NCBI GenBank assembly: GCA_903908285.1
Contig: CAIVRH010000048.1
Coordinates: 248,001 to 312,000, forward strand
Length of the DNA stretch: 64,000 bases
From: an uncultured candidate division Zixibacteria bacterium
Lineage (GTDB): Bacteria > Zixibacteria > MSB-5A5 > SM1-73
Reading direction: 5' to 3'
The number at the start of each line of letters is the position of its first letter. Position 1 is the first letter of the stretch. Below are positions 8,065-17,238 of this stretch, in pieces. A model generated the notes under the pieces. The model did no database searches and was not told where the DNA came from. It saw only the letters and a list, made by a program, of their open reading frames with translations. The translations under genes were made by a program, and so were the position numbers.

Positions 8065-9123
8065 TTATCTGCTTAAGTCCGCATTCAAAATCTCGTGAAA
8101 ATCAGTAAACAAAAGATCCCAATCTGTTGTCGATATCCCCTTCTCAAAAGCCCGGGATTGAAGTTTGTATCTGATATCCTCGATTTCCGACAGGGTGATA
8201 CGCGAAATATTATGTACAGCTGCCAGAGGATAGGGATAACCCAAATACGCCGGATCCCCGGATAGGTGGGATAAAAATGAGAAGATGGTAAAAGCCTCCA
8301 CCGGATCGAATCGGTTCACGTCTATCCGGAATCCGAAACCGGATGACGCTTTCAACTTAGCCACAAACAGCTTTCCGAAATAACTGGAACCGGAAGTATG
8401 AAGCTGCTCATCCGATAGCTGACAAAACCATTTCGAGTTGGGACAGAACTTCTCCCCTCTTTTCATCACCGCTGGAATCAAAGGAGCTTTATCTCCCCAA
8501 TAAAGTGTACAGGTTTTAGTTACCCCCACCAGGTGAACTCCTTTATCCTTTGCCTTTTGGGTGAATTGCAGCAGGAAATTATATGGAGGAGCGATGCTCG
8601 CCTTGAGTGACCCATCGATTAGGAGTATATCGCCACTTTCCAGCTCCTTTAACATTTCCGAAGCTAATCTCCATTCGGAAAATGAGCGTAATCGATCCAG
8701 TATCTTATCCATCCCCGGTGCCTCGGAAGGTTCCTCGCCGGTGAGTTCTCGAAAAGCGGAAAGATACATTTCAGACAAATTCGCTTTTGAGATTATCTCC
8801 AATTTCAGGGGAACGATTCTCTCCTCGATCCTCTCCCCTTTTAGGTAGATGACCGCACCTACCCGATAAACCCCGATCAGAAACGATCGACCCTTAACCA
8901 CCGTCGCCGAGCCGCCATCCACCGCAACTACCCTTCCGGATGGTTCCACCTCTTCGATTATCTTGAAGGAAAGCCCATCTAAGTTCTTATCCAAGAGTAA
9001 AGGTTCCTTCTCCTCATCCCCCGCTTCTATTTCTATGTAAGAAGGCTCCTGATCCAGAGCTTCCCGGATGAAACTTATTGCCCGATCTATTCCCGGTTCG
9101 ATGTTTTCGTTTATATCCAGCAT
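8065..9123 (-). CDS. nurA: NurA-type nuclease
   Basis: NurA is a 5'-to-3' nuclease with an RNase H-like fold that docks on HerA. The 352-residue protein shows the first catalytic aspartate motif VVAVDGGSATVVKG, a second acidic strand ILLIDGSLKAS and a late His/Asp region (YPLAAVHNISRI), in the order expected for the NurA domain. The product is uncharacterised in this lineage, but the gene directly precedes herA in the direction of transcription, which strongly supports the name. With mre11 and rad50 a few kilobases downstream this mirrors the archaeal resection locus. Confidence 0.87.
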   Translation of the reverse strand: MLDINENIEPGIDRAISFIREALDQEPSYIEIEAGDEEKEPLLLDKNLDGLSFKIIEEVEPSGRVVAVDGGSATVVKGRSFLIGVYRVGAVIYLKGERIEERIVPLKLEIISKANLSEMYLSAFRELTGEEPSEAPGMDKILDRLRSFSEWRLASEMLKELESGDILLIDGSLKASIAPPYNFLLQFTQKAKDKGVHLVGVTKTCTLYWGDKAPLIPAVMKRGEKFCPNSKWFCQLSDEQLHTSGSSYFGKLFVAKLKASSGFGFRIDVNRFDPVEAFTIFSFLSHLSGDPAYLGYPYPLAAVHNISRITLSEIEDIRYKLQSRAFEKGISTTDWDLLFTDFHEILNADLSR

Positions 9124-9176
9124 CTTGACTTTATCGAATAAAGTAAATTAATATAAAATCTCAAAACACCGCTTTT

Positions 9177-9611
9177 CTATTCCTCATCTGGCATCATGCC
9201 GAAGGTTCTTATTTTCCAATTCCCCCTTTTTTTATGCAAAAACAACCTAATCTGTTTTTCAATCTTTCCTTCCTCTTTTCCATTCAAAGCAATTTCAGAC
9301 TTCATTCTCAGTCCCAATCTAACCTCTGCATTGTCTTTGAGTATGATAAAACTCTTGCTGGTTATTTGGGCACCTGCAAACTCTCCTCCCTGATATAAAC
9401 TATCTAAAAGTTGGGAAGATATGTTTATCTTGTTGTCCAAAACCAGTGAATCAATAACCGTCTGATTTTGCAGGTTTATCCCCCTTTCGAACTTGGTAAG
9501 GGCTTGTTTAATAAGAACCACGTCATCATCCGGCTTTTTATCCCCGCAGCCGCAGATTAGAATAGTGAGCAGCAACCAACCGAATTTACGAAAATATCTA
9601 TAATGGTTCAT
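9177..9611 (-). CDS. Small putative lipoprotein of unknown function
   Basis: I do not recognise the family. From the chosen ATG the protein begins MNHYRYFRKFGWLLLTILIC, a basic-then-hydrophobic signal followed by a lipobox-like ICGC and a polar DKKPDDD stretch, so it is probably a lipoprotein of about 144 residues. The mature part is mixed alpha/beta with repeated charged strands, ending KRGNWKIRTFGMMPDEE. This is reminiscent of small SnoaL/NTF2-like nuclear-transport folds, but the resemblance is weak. A longer start 66 bases upstream would place a non-signal peptide before the hydrophobic stretch and is less likely. Confidence 0.6.
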   Translation of the reverse strand: MNHYRYFRKFGWLLLTILICGCGDKKPDDDVVLIKQALTKFERGINLQNQTVIDSLVLDNKINISSQLLDSLYQGGEFAGAQITSKSFIILKDNAEVRLGLRMKSEIALNGKEEGKIEKQIRLFLHKKRGNWKIRTFGMMPDEE

Positions 9612-10237
9612 TCTTGTGTTATGATTATTTTGAACAAACTCCGTTGCCATTATAAAGCAAATAGATGGAAAAAACAACTCCTTTTTAAGTCATGCCACCC
9701 CTGAACCTTGAATTTTAAACTTTTAACGTTTTTGCCTTTATTGAACCTTTGAACCCTTGAACCTTTGAACTTGTAGTTTTATCCTCGAACCTTAAACTTT
9801 TCCACCTATGGCGGAGATCCTTGAACGCCATTATTTCACTTGACCCCTTGAACCCTCGACCCCTTGAACCCTTATTATGTCTTTTCCCGAGAATAAATGG
9901 CAAAAAAAGAGGGCTCACTCTGGCAGGATAGGGGGGCTAAAATCTATCCATTTGGGGGATCCAGAGCTTGCCCTCATATCTAATTTTCTTTTTAATTCAA
10001 TCACAATATAGAAACTTCGAAAACGGGCGTCAAGAGAAATATTATATCTTTGACAAATTACTTTCAATAAACCAATTTCCCATTCTGACAAATAACATTC
10101 TGCAAAGCCTGGTCAATATCTTTTTATGGGACATCACCGGGACTGAAAATCATCCTGTTGGTGAATAAAAGGTCTTGACAACTCTCCGTTCAAGATTTAC
10201 TCTTTTCAAAATGAAAAGGATAATGGTGAGTGACAAA
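9612..10237. other. Intergenic stretch with an octamer array, no gene
   Basis: The first half is an array of TTGAACCY-type octamers (about 9701-9880). The second half, about 9900-10170, is AT-rich and I see no gene, RNA or convincing promoter in it. The bases 10175-10237 form a possible TTG-initiated extension of the next gene. Confidence 0.6.
9701..9880. repeat. Octamer array TTGAACCY (array 1)
   Basis: TTGAACCT, TTGAACCC and variants such as TCGAACC and TTAAACT recur at eight-base spacing, with imperfect copies towards both ends. Arrays of the same unit recur at about 30008, 31242, 39160 and 39630. Any open frame through them is a repeat artefact (peptides of the KVQGFKGS type). Confidence 0.75.
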
Positions 10238-10984
10238 ATGTATGATATTCCCCTGTTGACAGATAAGGAAATGGGAAATTTAGGCAAATCCTTGCAGAAT
10301 TTGGTACGGAAGAAGAGTCGAAAGACCCGACTCCCCTTTGTGACTTTGAAGTTTGCCCAGACATTGGACGGCAAAATCGCCACCATCACCGGTGATTCCA
10401 AATGGATAAGCGGACCAACCTCTCTCCGCTTTGCTCACCAATTGCGCAGCTTTCATGATGCAATATTAGTTGGAGTAGATACCATCCTCCAGGATGATCC
10501 TCAACTTACCGTTCGTCTGGTTAAAGGAAAAAATCCACAAAGGATAATTGTCGACAGCCAACTAAGAACGCCTCTTGACTCAAACATTCTTAAAGGAAAA
10601 GCGGCATTCTCCACCTTCATTGCTACTACATCGCTTTCTGAAGTGAAGAAAATAAAAGAATACCAATCTAACGGCGCCCAAGTATGGGTGTTAAAAAAGG
10701 ACCGTGCCAACCAGGTCGATTTACAAAATCTTTTGCATGAATTGGGGAAAAGAGACGTTCGTTCGGTCTTAGTCGAAGGGGGATCAAGAATACTCAGCTC
10801 TTTTCTAAAGAAGCGACTGGCTGACCATCTGGTAATTGTCATTGCCCCAAAAATTATAGGAAAGGGAATGAATTATGTTGATGTCTCCACTCTGCAAAGA
10901 TTTAAGAATCTGAATTCATTTTCTTCACCTAAGCTTTTCCGATCGGGCGAGGATGTTATCTTAGAAGCATTCCTCAAAGAATAA
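10238..10984 (+). CDS. RibD C-terminal-type pyrimidine reductase
   Basis: This is a reductase of the RibD C-terminal/dihydrofolate-reductase-like fold, likely NAD(P)H-dependent reduction of the ribosylaminopyrimidinone intermediate in riboflavin synthesis. Family hallmarks are FVTLKFAQTLDGKIAT, SKWISGPTSLRFAH, DAILVGVDTILQDDPQLTVR, RIIVDSQLRTPLDS and VLVEGGSRILSSFL. No deaminase domain precedes it, so it is a stand-alone reductase. No other rib gene is adjacent, and a role in another reduction is possible. Several starts are possible between 10175 (TTG) and 10238 (ATG); I chose the last because GGTGAG lies just before it and it leaves about 30 residues before the core. Confidence 0.85.
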   Translation: MYDIPLLTDKEMGNLGKSLQNLVRKKSRKTRLPFVTLKFAQTLDGKIATITGDSKWISGPTSLRFAHQLRSFHDAILVGVDTILQDDPQLTVRLVKGKNPQRIIVDSQLRTPLDSNILKGKAAFSTFIATTSLSEVKKIKEYQSNGAQVWVLKKDRANQVDLQNLLHELGKRDVRSVLVEGGSRILSSFLKKRLADHLVIVIAPKIIGKGMNYVDVSTLQRFKNLNSFSSPKLFRSGEDVILEAFLKE

Positions 10985-11292
10985 ATCCAGGATTTTGTGA
11001 CCGATTCTCCATGGGTGCAACATCATTGTATTATCAAGAAGGAAAGTGCTCTGGGAGGGGACAAGCCCTCAGGGTGAAATATCCCAGCGAGCTGAAAAAG
11101 TGGTTTTTGGAGTGCAAAAGCTTGTTGGAGCGAAGTGTAAATCCCGCCTCACGGGGCTTTTGCAATTTTTGGGAATTTAAAAGTTATAGATCCCCAATCA
11201 CTTAAATTCTGCGAAAACCGCACCAGCAAGCGGGTGCATTCCATTTGGTTTTTCCAACACACCCTTCAGGATGAACCCCTCCTCTTTATTTC
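10985..11292. other. Intergenic stretch between convergent genes
   Basis: A 64-codon open frame at 11011-11205 has no recognisable product or ribosome site. The inverted repeat CTGGGA...TCCCAG (about 11050-11086) and the GC-rich CCCGCCTCACGGGGC could form hairpins. I looked for a riboflavin or cobalamin riboswitch because of GTGCAA/GTGTAAATCCCG-like words, but conserved cores are absent. Confidence 0.45.
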
Positions 11293-13212
11293 TTAACTAC
11301 AAGGTGACGACCCACCTTTAAATAGATAATTTATCAGAAAAACCACATCTCCAACATCGACCACACCATCTGAATTGGCATCTCCAGCCTGAATTGGATC
11401 AGGTGGGGTACCTCCCTTAAACAGATAGTTTATCAAATAAACCACATCTCCGACGTCTGTTAAATTATCATTATTAACATCCCCGCATAGATAAATGATA
11501 CTGTGCACTGTATTAGTGATGACCGGTGGATTGAAATCGAAATAGATTGCCGCTCGGTTCTGGATGTCAGTCCCTATTGCTGCATCGGACATTGGACGCA
11601 CTCTGAATGAAACAAAACCGTGGCTTTTGGGTTCACTCGTGGTGCTATCCGGCAGGTTGATATTCGCAAATGTCCAGCTTAACTCCCGGCCAGCGATGTT
11701 GAACACATAGGGATGTATACTGGCTCCGCTTTCTATGGTCGTTATATCAAGATGGCTATCTAAGGTATCCCGGACCACTATGTTGAACGCAGTATCTGTG
11801 CCTACATTTTGGAAGTTGATCTGATATCTCAGCGTATCTCTTCTGATAATTGGGCCCTCCGGCGTTACCAGTTTTTCATTTGGATCATAAGAACCGCGCA
11901 CAGTTTGCCTCTCCGTATCAGTATTGTCCGCAGGAGTAGTGTCACTAACTATCGGCTCAATGCGAACAGAGGATGTCAAGATCGTTCCAAGTGTCACCGT
12001 ATCGGGAACAAGAACACGTGTCCAGAGCCAACCAATAAATCCGGGATCTAAGGCACCAACATCCCAGGTGACACTACTGTTACCGTCGTCATAGACACCG
12101 CCGGGACTACTCTCTGAATGAATGACTTCCGGAGGCAGTGTCAAAATCACTGTGCCGTTGGTTATATGACCTTTATTTTGATAGCTTATCCCATAGAGCT
12201 TGTCAAAACCGGGTCTGGCAGGTCCACCTGCAACATCAACACTTAGATCCTGAATATTAACGAGTGCTCTATTACCGAAATCTTTACCTGTGACCGTTTG
12301 CCCTGAATCCAATGTCACTACATAGTTGCCTGGCGGAGCCGGGCAGGTCTGTTCCCAGTAGGGCTTAAGCACCTCATTAATGGTATATGTATTGGAAGCT
12401 ATGTCGCTAAAAGAGTAGTTGCCGTTGCCGTCAGTTAAGGCAGCCAGCCATCCCGGAGTAAGGGTAATCATCCATCCCGGTAATCCTTGCTCCCCTGGAT
12501 CTTGAACACAGTCTCCGTCAACATCATTGAACTTTATTCCCGAAATACTACCCGGTCCCAGTGTGACTTTGATATCAAAACAATATGGCAGGTTATGCCT
12601 GGGGATATAGGATACCGTATCACTTCGATAGAAGGCAAGGCGGCTGGAAGGAGGAGCAAATGTGGTGTCTATACAAACTTGCATGGTATCCTGTATTTTG
12701 AAGGTTAGGGTAGCCAGCAAGATATTATTACCTTCCCACCACCTCAAATCAGAGGATTGCGTGGGAAGCAACCACATATAAAAATGGGGCGGATTCGTGC
12801 TTAGGTCCAAGATGCGAGAACCCCACTCTAAATCAGCCATCCGATTGTGATAAAGAGTATCTGTCCCTTCCACTATGTGCTGGAATATGCTTCTGGAAAG
12901 GTCGGTAACCGAATTGGTATTCCAATAGCTTCCCAGACTGCAGTAGGCGGAAGGATTGGTGCGAGTCCAAGTAAGCGGAATCACAAATCCAGCCATGGAA
13001 TCCCCCGGGACTGTCTGGTCGTGAGAAACCAGAAGGGGGAATTTTATGAAATAGGGACCAGTTCCGGAGGTATTGCAATTCAGGCAGTTGACATTCAGAG
13101 TGTCACATGCCCCTCGATCATTTGGCTGCTCTGGGCAGACACCCCATGTCAGAGGGAACAAACCAAAGATCACAGCCATCACCACTACCATAAATATAGC
13201 ATATCTGTTCAT
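11293..13212 (-). CDS. Secreted multidomain surface protein with SdrD-B-like domain and dockerin pair
   Basis: This is a 639-residue exported protein with a signal peptide (MNRYAIFMVVVMAVIFGL). Residues about 50-215 form a beta-rich domain (DSMAGFVIPLTWTRTNPS) that loosely recalls cohesin-like surface domains. An SdrD B-like repeat follows (ISGIKFNDVDGDCVQDPGEQ), then a DUF11-like Ig domain and a domain beginning GSYDPNEK, known from many surface proteins of the FCB group. The C-terminus has two dockerin F-hands (CGDVNNDNLTDVGD and AGDANSDGVVDVGD) and ends SSPCS. It is the most downstream gene of the minus-strand island. No catalytic domain is visible, so a structural or adhesive role is likely. 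Confidence 0.85.
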   Translation of the reverse strand: MNRYAIFMVVVMAVIFGLFPLTWGVCPEQPNDRGACDTLNVNCLNCNTSGTGPYFIKFPLLVSHDQTVPGDSMAGFVIPLTWTRTNPSAYCSLGSYWNTNSVTDLSRSIFQHIVEGTDTLYHNRMADLEWGSRILDLSTNPPHFYMWLLPTQSSDLRWWEGNNILLATLTFKIQDTMQVCIDTTFAPPSSRLAFYRSDTVSYIPRHNLPYCFDIKVTLGPGSISGIKFNDVDGDCVQDPGEQGLPGWMITLTPGWLAALTDGNGNYSFSDIASNTYTINEVLKPYWEQTCPAPPGNYVVTLDSGQTVTGKDFGNRALVNIQDLSVDVAGGPARPGFDKLYGISYQNKGHITNGTVILTLPPEVIHSESSPGGVYDDGNSSVTWDVGALDPGFIGWLWTRVLVPDTVTLGTILTSSVRIEPIVSDTTPADNTDTERQTVRGSYDPNEKLVTPEGPIIRRDTLRYQINFQNVGTDTAFNIVVRDTLDSHLDITTIESGASIHPYVFNIAGRELSWTFANINLPDSTTSEPKSHGFVSFRVRPMSDAAIGTDIQNRAAIYFDFNPPVITNTVHSIIYLCGDVNNDNLTDVGDVVYLINYLFKGGTPPDPIQAGDANSDGVVDVGDVVFLINYLFKGGSSPCS

Positions 13213-13418
13213 TTTGAAATTCCTCTATTTAGAGGTTTTGAGGTTAACTTTTTACATCCGCTTAACAAAGGTTCCCTGACAGTGACGCAAGTAAGTTTTT
13301 AATCATGAAGCTGCTAACTAACCCGCCGGATCCGTCTCTCGAAACTGAAATAACGCCTATCAAGAATCGATCCTGCTCACATCTCACCCCTCTATTACCC
13401 CTCACCCATTCGGAGTAA

Positions 13419-15413
13419 CTAACAGGACGGGGCCGGTCCTCCTTTGAAAAGATAATTGATCAGATAAATCACGTCCCCAATGTCCACCACTCCGTTGCAA
13501 TTAATATCTCCCGCTTGCAGTGCAGGAAAGGGATCAGGTCCATGCTTGAACAGAAAATTGATCATATGCACCACATCTCCTATAGTCACATTCCAGTCAC
13601 CGTTGACATCCCCGGACAGATACCAGGGAGCCTGGTAATGGTATATATCCACTCCCCCCGGGTCGGGACAACGGAGAAACTTTGCGAGATAATCCATAGT
13701 CCCTCCGTCGATCCTTATGCCCAAGCGGTACGTTCCTTTCCCCAGTGGCTCAGGGTATACCCGGATCGTGTAACTGCCCACCAAACGATTCGGCAGAGTG
13801 GCAATATCATCATTATCTCCATCCTGATTGTAATCCAAAGTGGTATCATAAGTAGCTCCGGGTATGGTATTGAAGCCGAGCCCAATCGAATCCCCCTGGG
13901 GATCGGTTAGGATGAAATCAACCGGAGAGAATGCTATGCAGACTAAAGTATCATTCAAATAATTGCTGTTGAAGAACCGGCAGGCTTGCTTGGACCAGCG
14001 GGAGGCTCCCCAGTTATCAAAGGCTTCCACCTTCCAATAATATTGACCGACCGGAATATTATCGCTGAAATGGCTGGTCAATAAACCCGGATAAACCTGC
14101 GTGTATGATGGATCAAAATCCGGCCGGGTGCTCAGAAACATATTGTAGGTTAATCGGTCTCCCAGGTTTGGATCTATGGCATTCTCCCAGTTGAAAGGAA
14201 CCACCTGCATCGTGGTATCCTGGTAGATATCATCTCCAGAGGGATACAGGAGTGAAAAAGGATAGGGTGGTTGGTTGGTGGGGATATTGGTCAAATTCAT
14301 CAAGACCGAAACATTGTTGCTTCTGCGATTTGCAACTGCCAGATCGAAATCCCCGTCTCCATCCAGATCCGCACTAAAAACGGAAGCCGGGGCATTTCCC
14401 ACTCCATAGCTGCCTACAATCGGAAAAATCCCCTCACTGTTTTTTAAGATGGATACGTTATTGCCATTTCCATTTGCCACGGCTAAATCGATAAAACCGT
14501 CCCCGTTCAAATCCGAACAAAAAACCGAATGAGGGCCGGCTCCGGCGTCGAAATCAGATTTGGGTTGAAAGGTTCCGTCTCCGTTGTTCCTCAGGATGGA
14601 GGCACTGCCGCCGGCCTCGTTGGCTGTGGCTAAGTCCAGATCACCATCCCGATCCAGGTCGGCACAAAAAACAGAGACCGGACCAAAACCGGTAACATAG
14701 TTGGCGGGAGGTTGAAAGGTTCCATCTCCGTTGCCCTTTAATATGGCAATATCGTCACTATTGGAATCAGCCACTGCCAGGTCCAAACCCCAATTCCCAT
14801 CCAAGTTTGCACAGAAAACTGACATAGGACTGAGTTCCAATCCATAGTCGGGTCCGAGCATAAAAGATCCGTCACCCATGTTGATTAGAATCACCACGGT
14901 GGCGCTGGTCGCGCATGCCGTCGCGATATCCGGAGCATCATCACCGTTTAAGTCGGCACAGAAAACCGAAACAGGGCCGGTTCCCGACTCTCCTAAACCG
15001 TAATTAACTGCGGGTTGAAAAGTTCCATTTCCATAGTTTATCAGCACAGAAACACTATTATCGACAAAATTAGCCACCACCAAGTCCAAATCCCAGTCAT
15101 TGTCTAAATCGGCGGCAAAGACGGATCTGGGTTGTTCCCCCACTGGGTAATTGACAGCAGATGAGAAAGTTCCATCCCCCCGGTTCATCAGGATGGAAAC
15201 ATTGTCGCTGCTGTCGTTCGCCACAGCCATATCCATATCCCCGTCTCCGTCCAAATCCGCGCAAAAAACCGATGACGGACCCAGTCCTACGTCATAGTAT
15301 ACTGCCGGGTTGAAGGGAATGGAATCGGGGTTAGATTGAAGAATCTGAGCAGAAATCTGAGGAGCAAAGCAGATGATAAACAGGACACAAAAAGTGATAA
15401 TTAAGTAACGCAT
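13419..15413 (-). CDS. Secreted VCBS/FG-GAP repeat protein with dockerin pair
   Basis: The 664-residue protein has a signal peptide (MRYLIITFCVLFIICFAPQI), then about seven repeats of the form SVFCADLDGDGDLDLAVAN ... VSILMNNGDGTFQP. These are calcium-binding FG-GAP/VCBS blades likely to close a beta-propeller. A fibronectin-like region (about 395-480, WENAIDPNLGDRL ... YYWKVEAFD) and a jelly-roll-like region follow. The C-terminal dockerin pair (SGDVNGDWNVTIGD, AGDINCNGVVDIGD) ends GGPAPSC. The start has a strong AAGGAGG site. No enzymatic motif is seen; binding or adhesion is the best guess. Confidence 0.88.
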   Translation of the reverse strand: MRYLIITFCVLFIICFAPQISAQILQSNPDSIPFNPAVYYDVGLGPSSVFCADLDGDGDMDMAVANDSSDNVSILMNRGDGTFSSAVNYPVGEQPRSVFAADLDNDWDLDLVVANFVDNSVSVLINYGNGTFQPAVNYGLGESGTGPVSVFCADLNGDDAPDIATACATSATVVILINMGDGSFMLGPDYGLELSPMSVFCANLDGNWGLDLAVADSNSDDIAILKGNGDGTFQPPANYVTGFGPVSVFCADLDRDGDLDLATANEAGGSASILRNNGDGTFQPKSDFDAGAGPHSVFCSDLNGDGFIDLAVANGNGNNVSILKNSEGIFPIVGSYGVGNAPASVFSADLDGDGDFDLAVANRRSNNVSVLMNLTNIPTNQPPYPFSLLYPSGDDIYQDTTMQVVPFNWENAIDPNLGDRLTYNMFLSTRPDFDPSYTQVYPGLLTSHFSDNIPVGQYYWKVEAFDNWGASRWSKQACRFFNSNYLNDTLVCIAFSPVDFILTDPQGDSIGLGFNTIPGATYDTTLDYNQDGDNDDIATLPNRLVGSYTIRVYPEPLGKGTYRLGIRIDGGTMDYLAKFLRCPDPGGVDIYHYQAPWYLSGDVNGDWNVTIGDVVHMINFLFKHGPDPFPALQAGDINCNGVVDIGDVIYLINYLFKGGPAPSC

Positions 15414-15443
15414 AAAACCTCCTTAAATAATCGATTCAGCTTA

Positions 15444-16313
15444 CTATTTACAACTCGGTGCTGGTCCAGATTTGAAGAGATAGTTGATCAGGTAAACCAC
15501 GTCACCGACATCAATCTGGTGATCACCATTTGCGTCTGCGGCTCTCCCCACACACGGTTTGAGACCAGTTTTGAACAGATAGTTAATCAGAAACACAACA
15601 TCTCCTACATCCACCAAACTGTCATTATTCGCATCTCCCGGCACACTCCACCCGACGGTGAGATCCCCCGGATGATAGCGAAAAGGAACTACGCTACCCT
15701 GCGGATCCGACAGAAAGCTATTCACCTGTGGAGACATGTAAAAGGAACAGCTGCGGTCGGTAAACGAGTCGGGAATGCAGAATGTGTCTACTCCAAATTT
15801 AAACAGGGTGCGGTAATTGGGATTGGCAGCTATAGGAGAGCCATAGGGTGCCATCCCAAAAACATATATCCATTTGCAATCGGGCTGGCTGGTGTCAGCG
15901 GTATCGCCATGACATTCAATCCAAACAAAGTTACTTATCAGAGAACCGACCGTGTCGATAAAACAATTTCGCACTGGTATGGGTACCAAACTATCAATAA
16001 AACAAGTGGGACCATGTAAACTGTCCGGCTCCCAGGTACAGGTATCAACCCGCATTAACACGTTTTCAATGCTAATGTTGTCCGTGTGAAAATTAATAAG
16101 ATCAGGATTGCTTAGGGTGATGCTGAATTGAAATCCGGCAATCGGCACCGGATTTTTCAACCGCACTTCCACTTTGGCAAAATGACCGGGATAGGAACTG
16201 GTGGATACAATAGCAACGTCTGCGGTGTCGGTAATCTGCGCTAAAGCGGGCATGGCCCAAAAGACTGAGATTAGAACCAAGATTACCGGAATGAATCTGC
16301 ATTGTTTTTGCAT
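15444..16313 (-). CDS. Secreted protein with cohesin-like domain and dockerin pair
   Basis: The 289-residue protein has a signal peptide ending AMPALAQ. Residues about 28-220 form one beta-sandwich starting DVAIVSTSSYPGHFAKVEVR and LKNPVPIAGFQFSITLSNPD, a pattern resembling cohesins (a paired strand with IAGFQF, and a late LFKFGVDTF strand). The cohesin call is an inference from pattern only. The dockerin pair follows (PGDANNDSLVDVGD, AADANGDHQIDVGD) and the protein ends SGPAPSCK. If the cohesin call holds, this small protein could link two dockerin partners. It lies 30 bp upstream of the VCBS gene in transcription order. Confidence 0.8.
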   Translation of the reverse strand: MQKQCRFIPVILVLISVFWAMPALAQITDTADVAIVSTSSYPGHFAKVEVRLKNPVPIAGFQFSITLSNPDLINFHTDNISIENVLMRVDTCTWEPDSLHGPTCFIDSLVPIPVRNCFIDTVGSLISNFVWIECHGDTADTSQPDCKWIYVFGMAPYGSPIAANPNYRTLFKFGVDTFCIPDSFTDRSCSFYMSPQVNSFLSDPQGSVVPFRYHPGDLTVGWSVPGDANNDSLVDVGDVVFLINYLFKTGLKPCVGRAADANGDHQIDVGDVVYLINYLFKSGPAPSCK

Positions 16314-16355
16314 AAAACCTTCCTTTTGAAAGGTTATTAAAAGCCATCGTGGGAC

Positions 16356-17213
16356 TTAACATGATGGAGTTGGTCCTGACTTAAATAGATAGTTGATTAA
16401 ATAAACCACGTCACCCACATCCACATTTCCATCATTATTTACATCTCCTGCAACCAGAATACAGGATTCAGGACCATTCTTATATAGATAGTTGATTAGT
16501 ATAATCACGTCACCTATGTCCACCAGAAAATCACAGTTGGCATCTCCAGAGAGGGGATTACAGATGCCATCCGCCTGCAGCATTAAGTATCCTGGTGGGG
16601 GTTGTGCAAAGAAATCATACCATTCCCGCCAGTACGGTTGGGTATTATCAAAATGGTTAAACATCACACAATGTTGCGGATTCTGATCGGTCATCAATAA
16701 GCAGGGGATCGAGTCGGTGGTTGCACTGTTGTACTCCACTGCCAAGAAGAAATCACCCGTTAAGCATAGAAGATCTGGAAGTGGTTCACTGGCTATCTGC
16801 GGATAGAAAGAGGTGATGGTGGCAGGGAAAGAGTATATCTCATCTCCCGGGCCGGAACAAGTATCGAATGGTGCATCGTAGATGTGGAAAATCACATCCA
16901 CGGTTCCAACCTGACCGAAATCATAAAAGGCACCAGTTACTGAGGTCAGCTTGAACGAATAAACCTGGGGACAATTGGTGCACATGGTAGCTGGGTTGTA
17001 ATAGATAGCTTGTTGGTCGCCCACATGCCAGGAATCGAAGTAGCCTACCGCTACTCCATCGTCCCACTGCAGATGGCAGGTGGAATCGAGAGGTGCACGT
17101 TGGGGTATGATTAATTTGCCTTGGTAGTTGATAAGCTTGGGGACTTCGGCCTGTATAACCTGAGCAAATCCGAAAAGGATAAGCAGGATCAGAAGTAACG
17201 TGAGAGGTTTCAT
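16356..17213 (-). CDS. Secreted dockerin protein with LINYQGKL N-terminal motif
   Basis: The start at 17213 is set by AAAGGAG seven bases upstream and gives a clean signal peptide (MKPLTLLLILLILFGFAQVIQA); a longer frame has no signal. The mature protein begins EVPKLINYQGKL, a motif also found at the same place in the S74-chaperone protein at 17814-19601. The central roughly 170 residues are beta-rich with no recognised domain. The C-terminus has two dockerin repeats (SGDANCDFLVDIGD, AGDVNNDGNVDVGD) and ends SGPTPSC. Function is unknown; it is presumably exported and surface-associated. Confidence 0.82.
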   Translation of the reverse strand: MKPLTLLLILLILFGFAQVIQAEVPKLINYQGKLIIPQRAPLDSTCHLQWDDGVAVGYFDSWHVGDQQAIYYNPATMCTNCPQVYSFKLTSVTGAFYDFGQVGTVDVIFHIYDAPFDTCSGPGDEIYSFPATITSFYPQIASEPLPDLLCLTGDFFLAVEYNSATTDSIPCLLMTDQNPQHCVMFNHFDNTQPYWREWYDFFAQPPPGYLMLQADGICNPLSGDANCDFLVDIGDVIILINYLYKNGPESCILVAGDVNNDGNVDVGDVVYLINYLFKSGPTPSC

Positions 17214-17238
17214 TATTACTCCTTTCTTTCGAATATTC

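Noticed and set aside
11011-11205. 64-codon open frame and possible FMN or cobalamin riboswitch
   Set aside because: Words such as GTGTAAATCCCG look riboswitch-like, but the conserved cores and order are missing, and the small frame has no supporting features.
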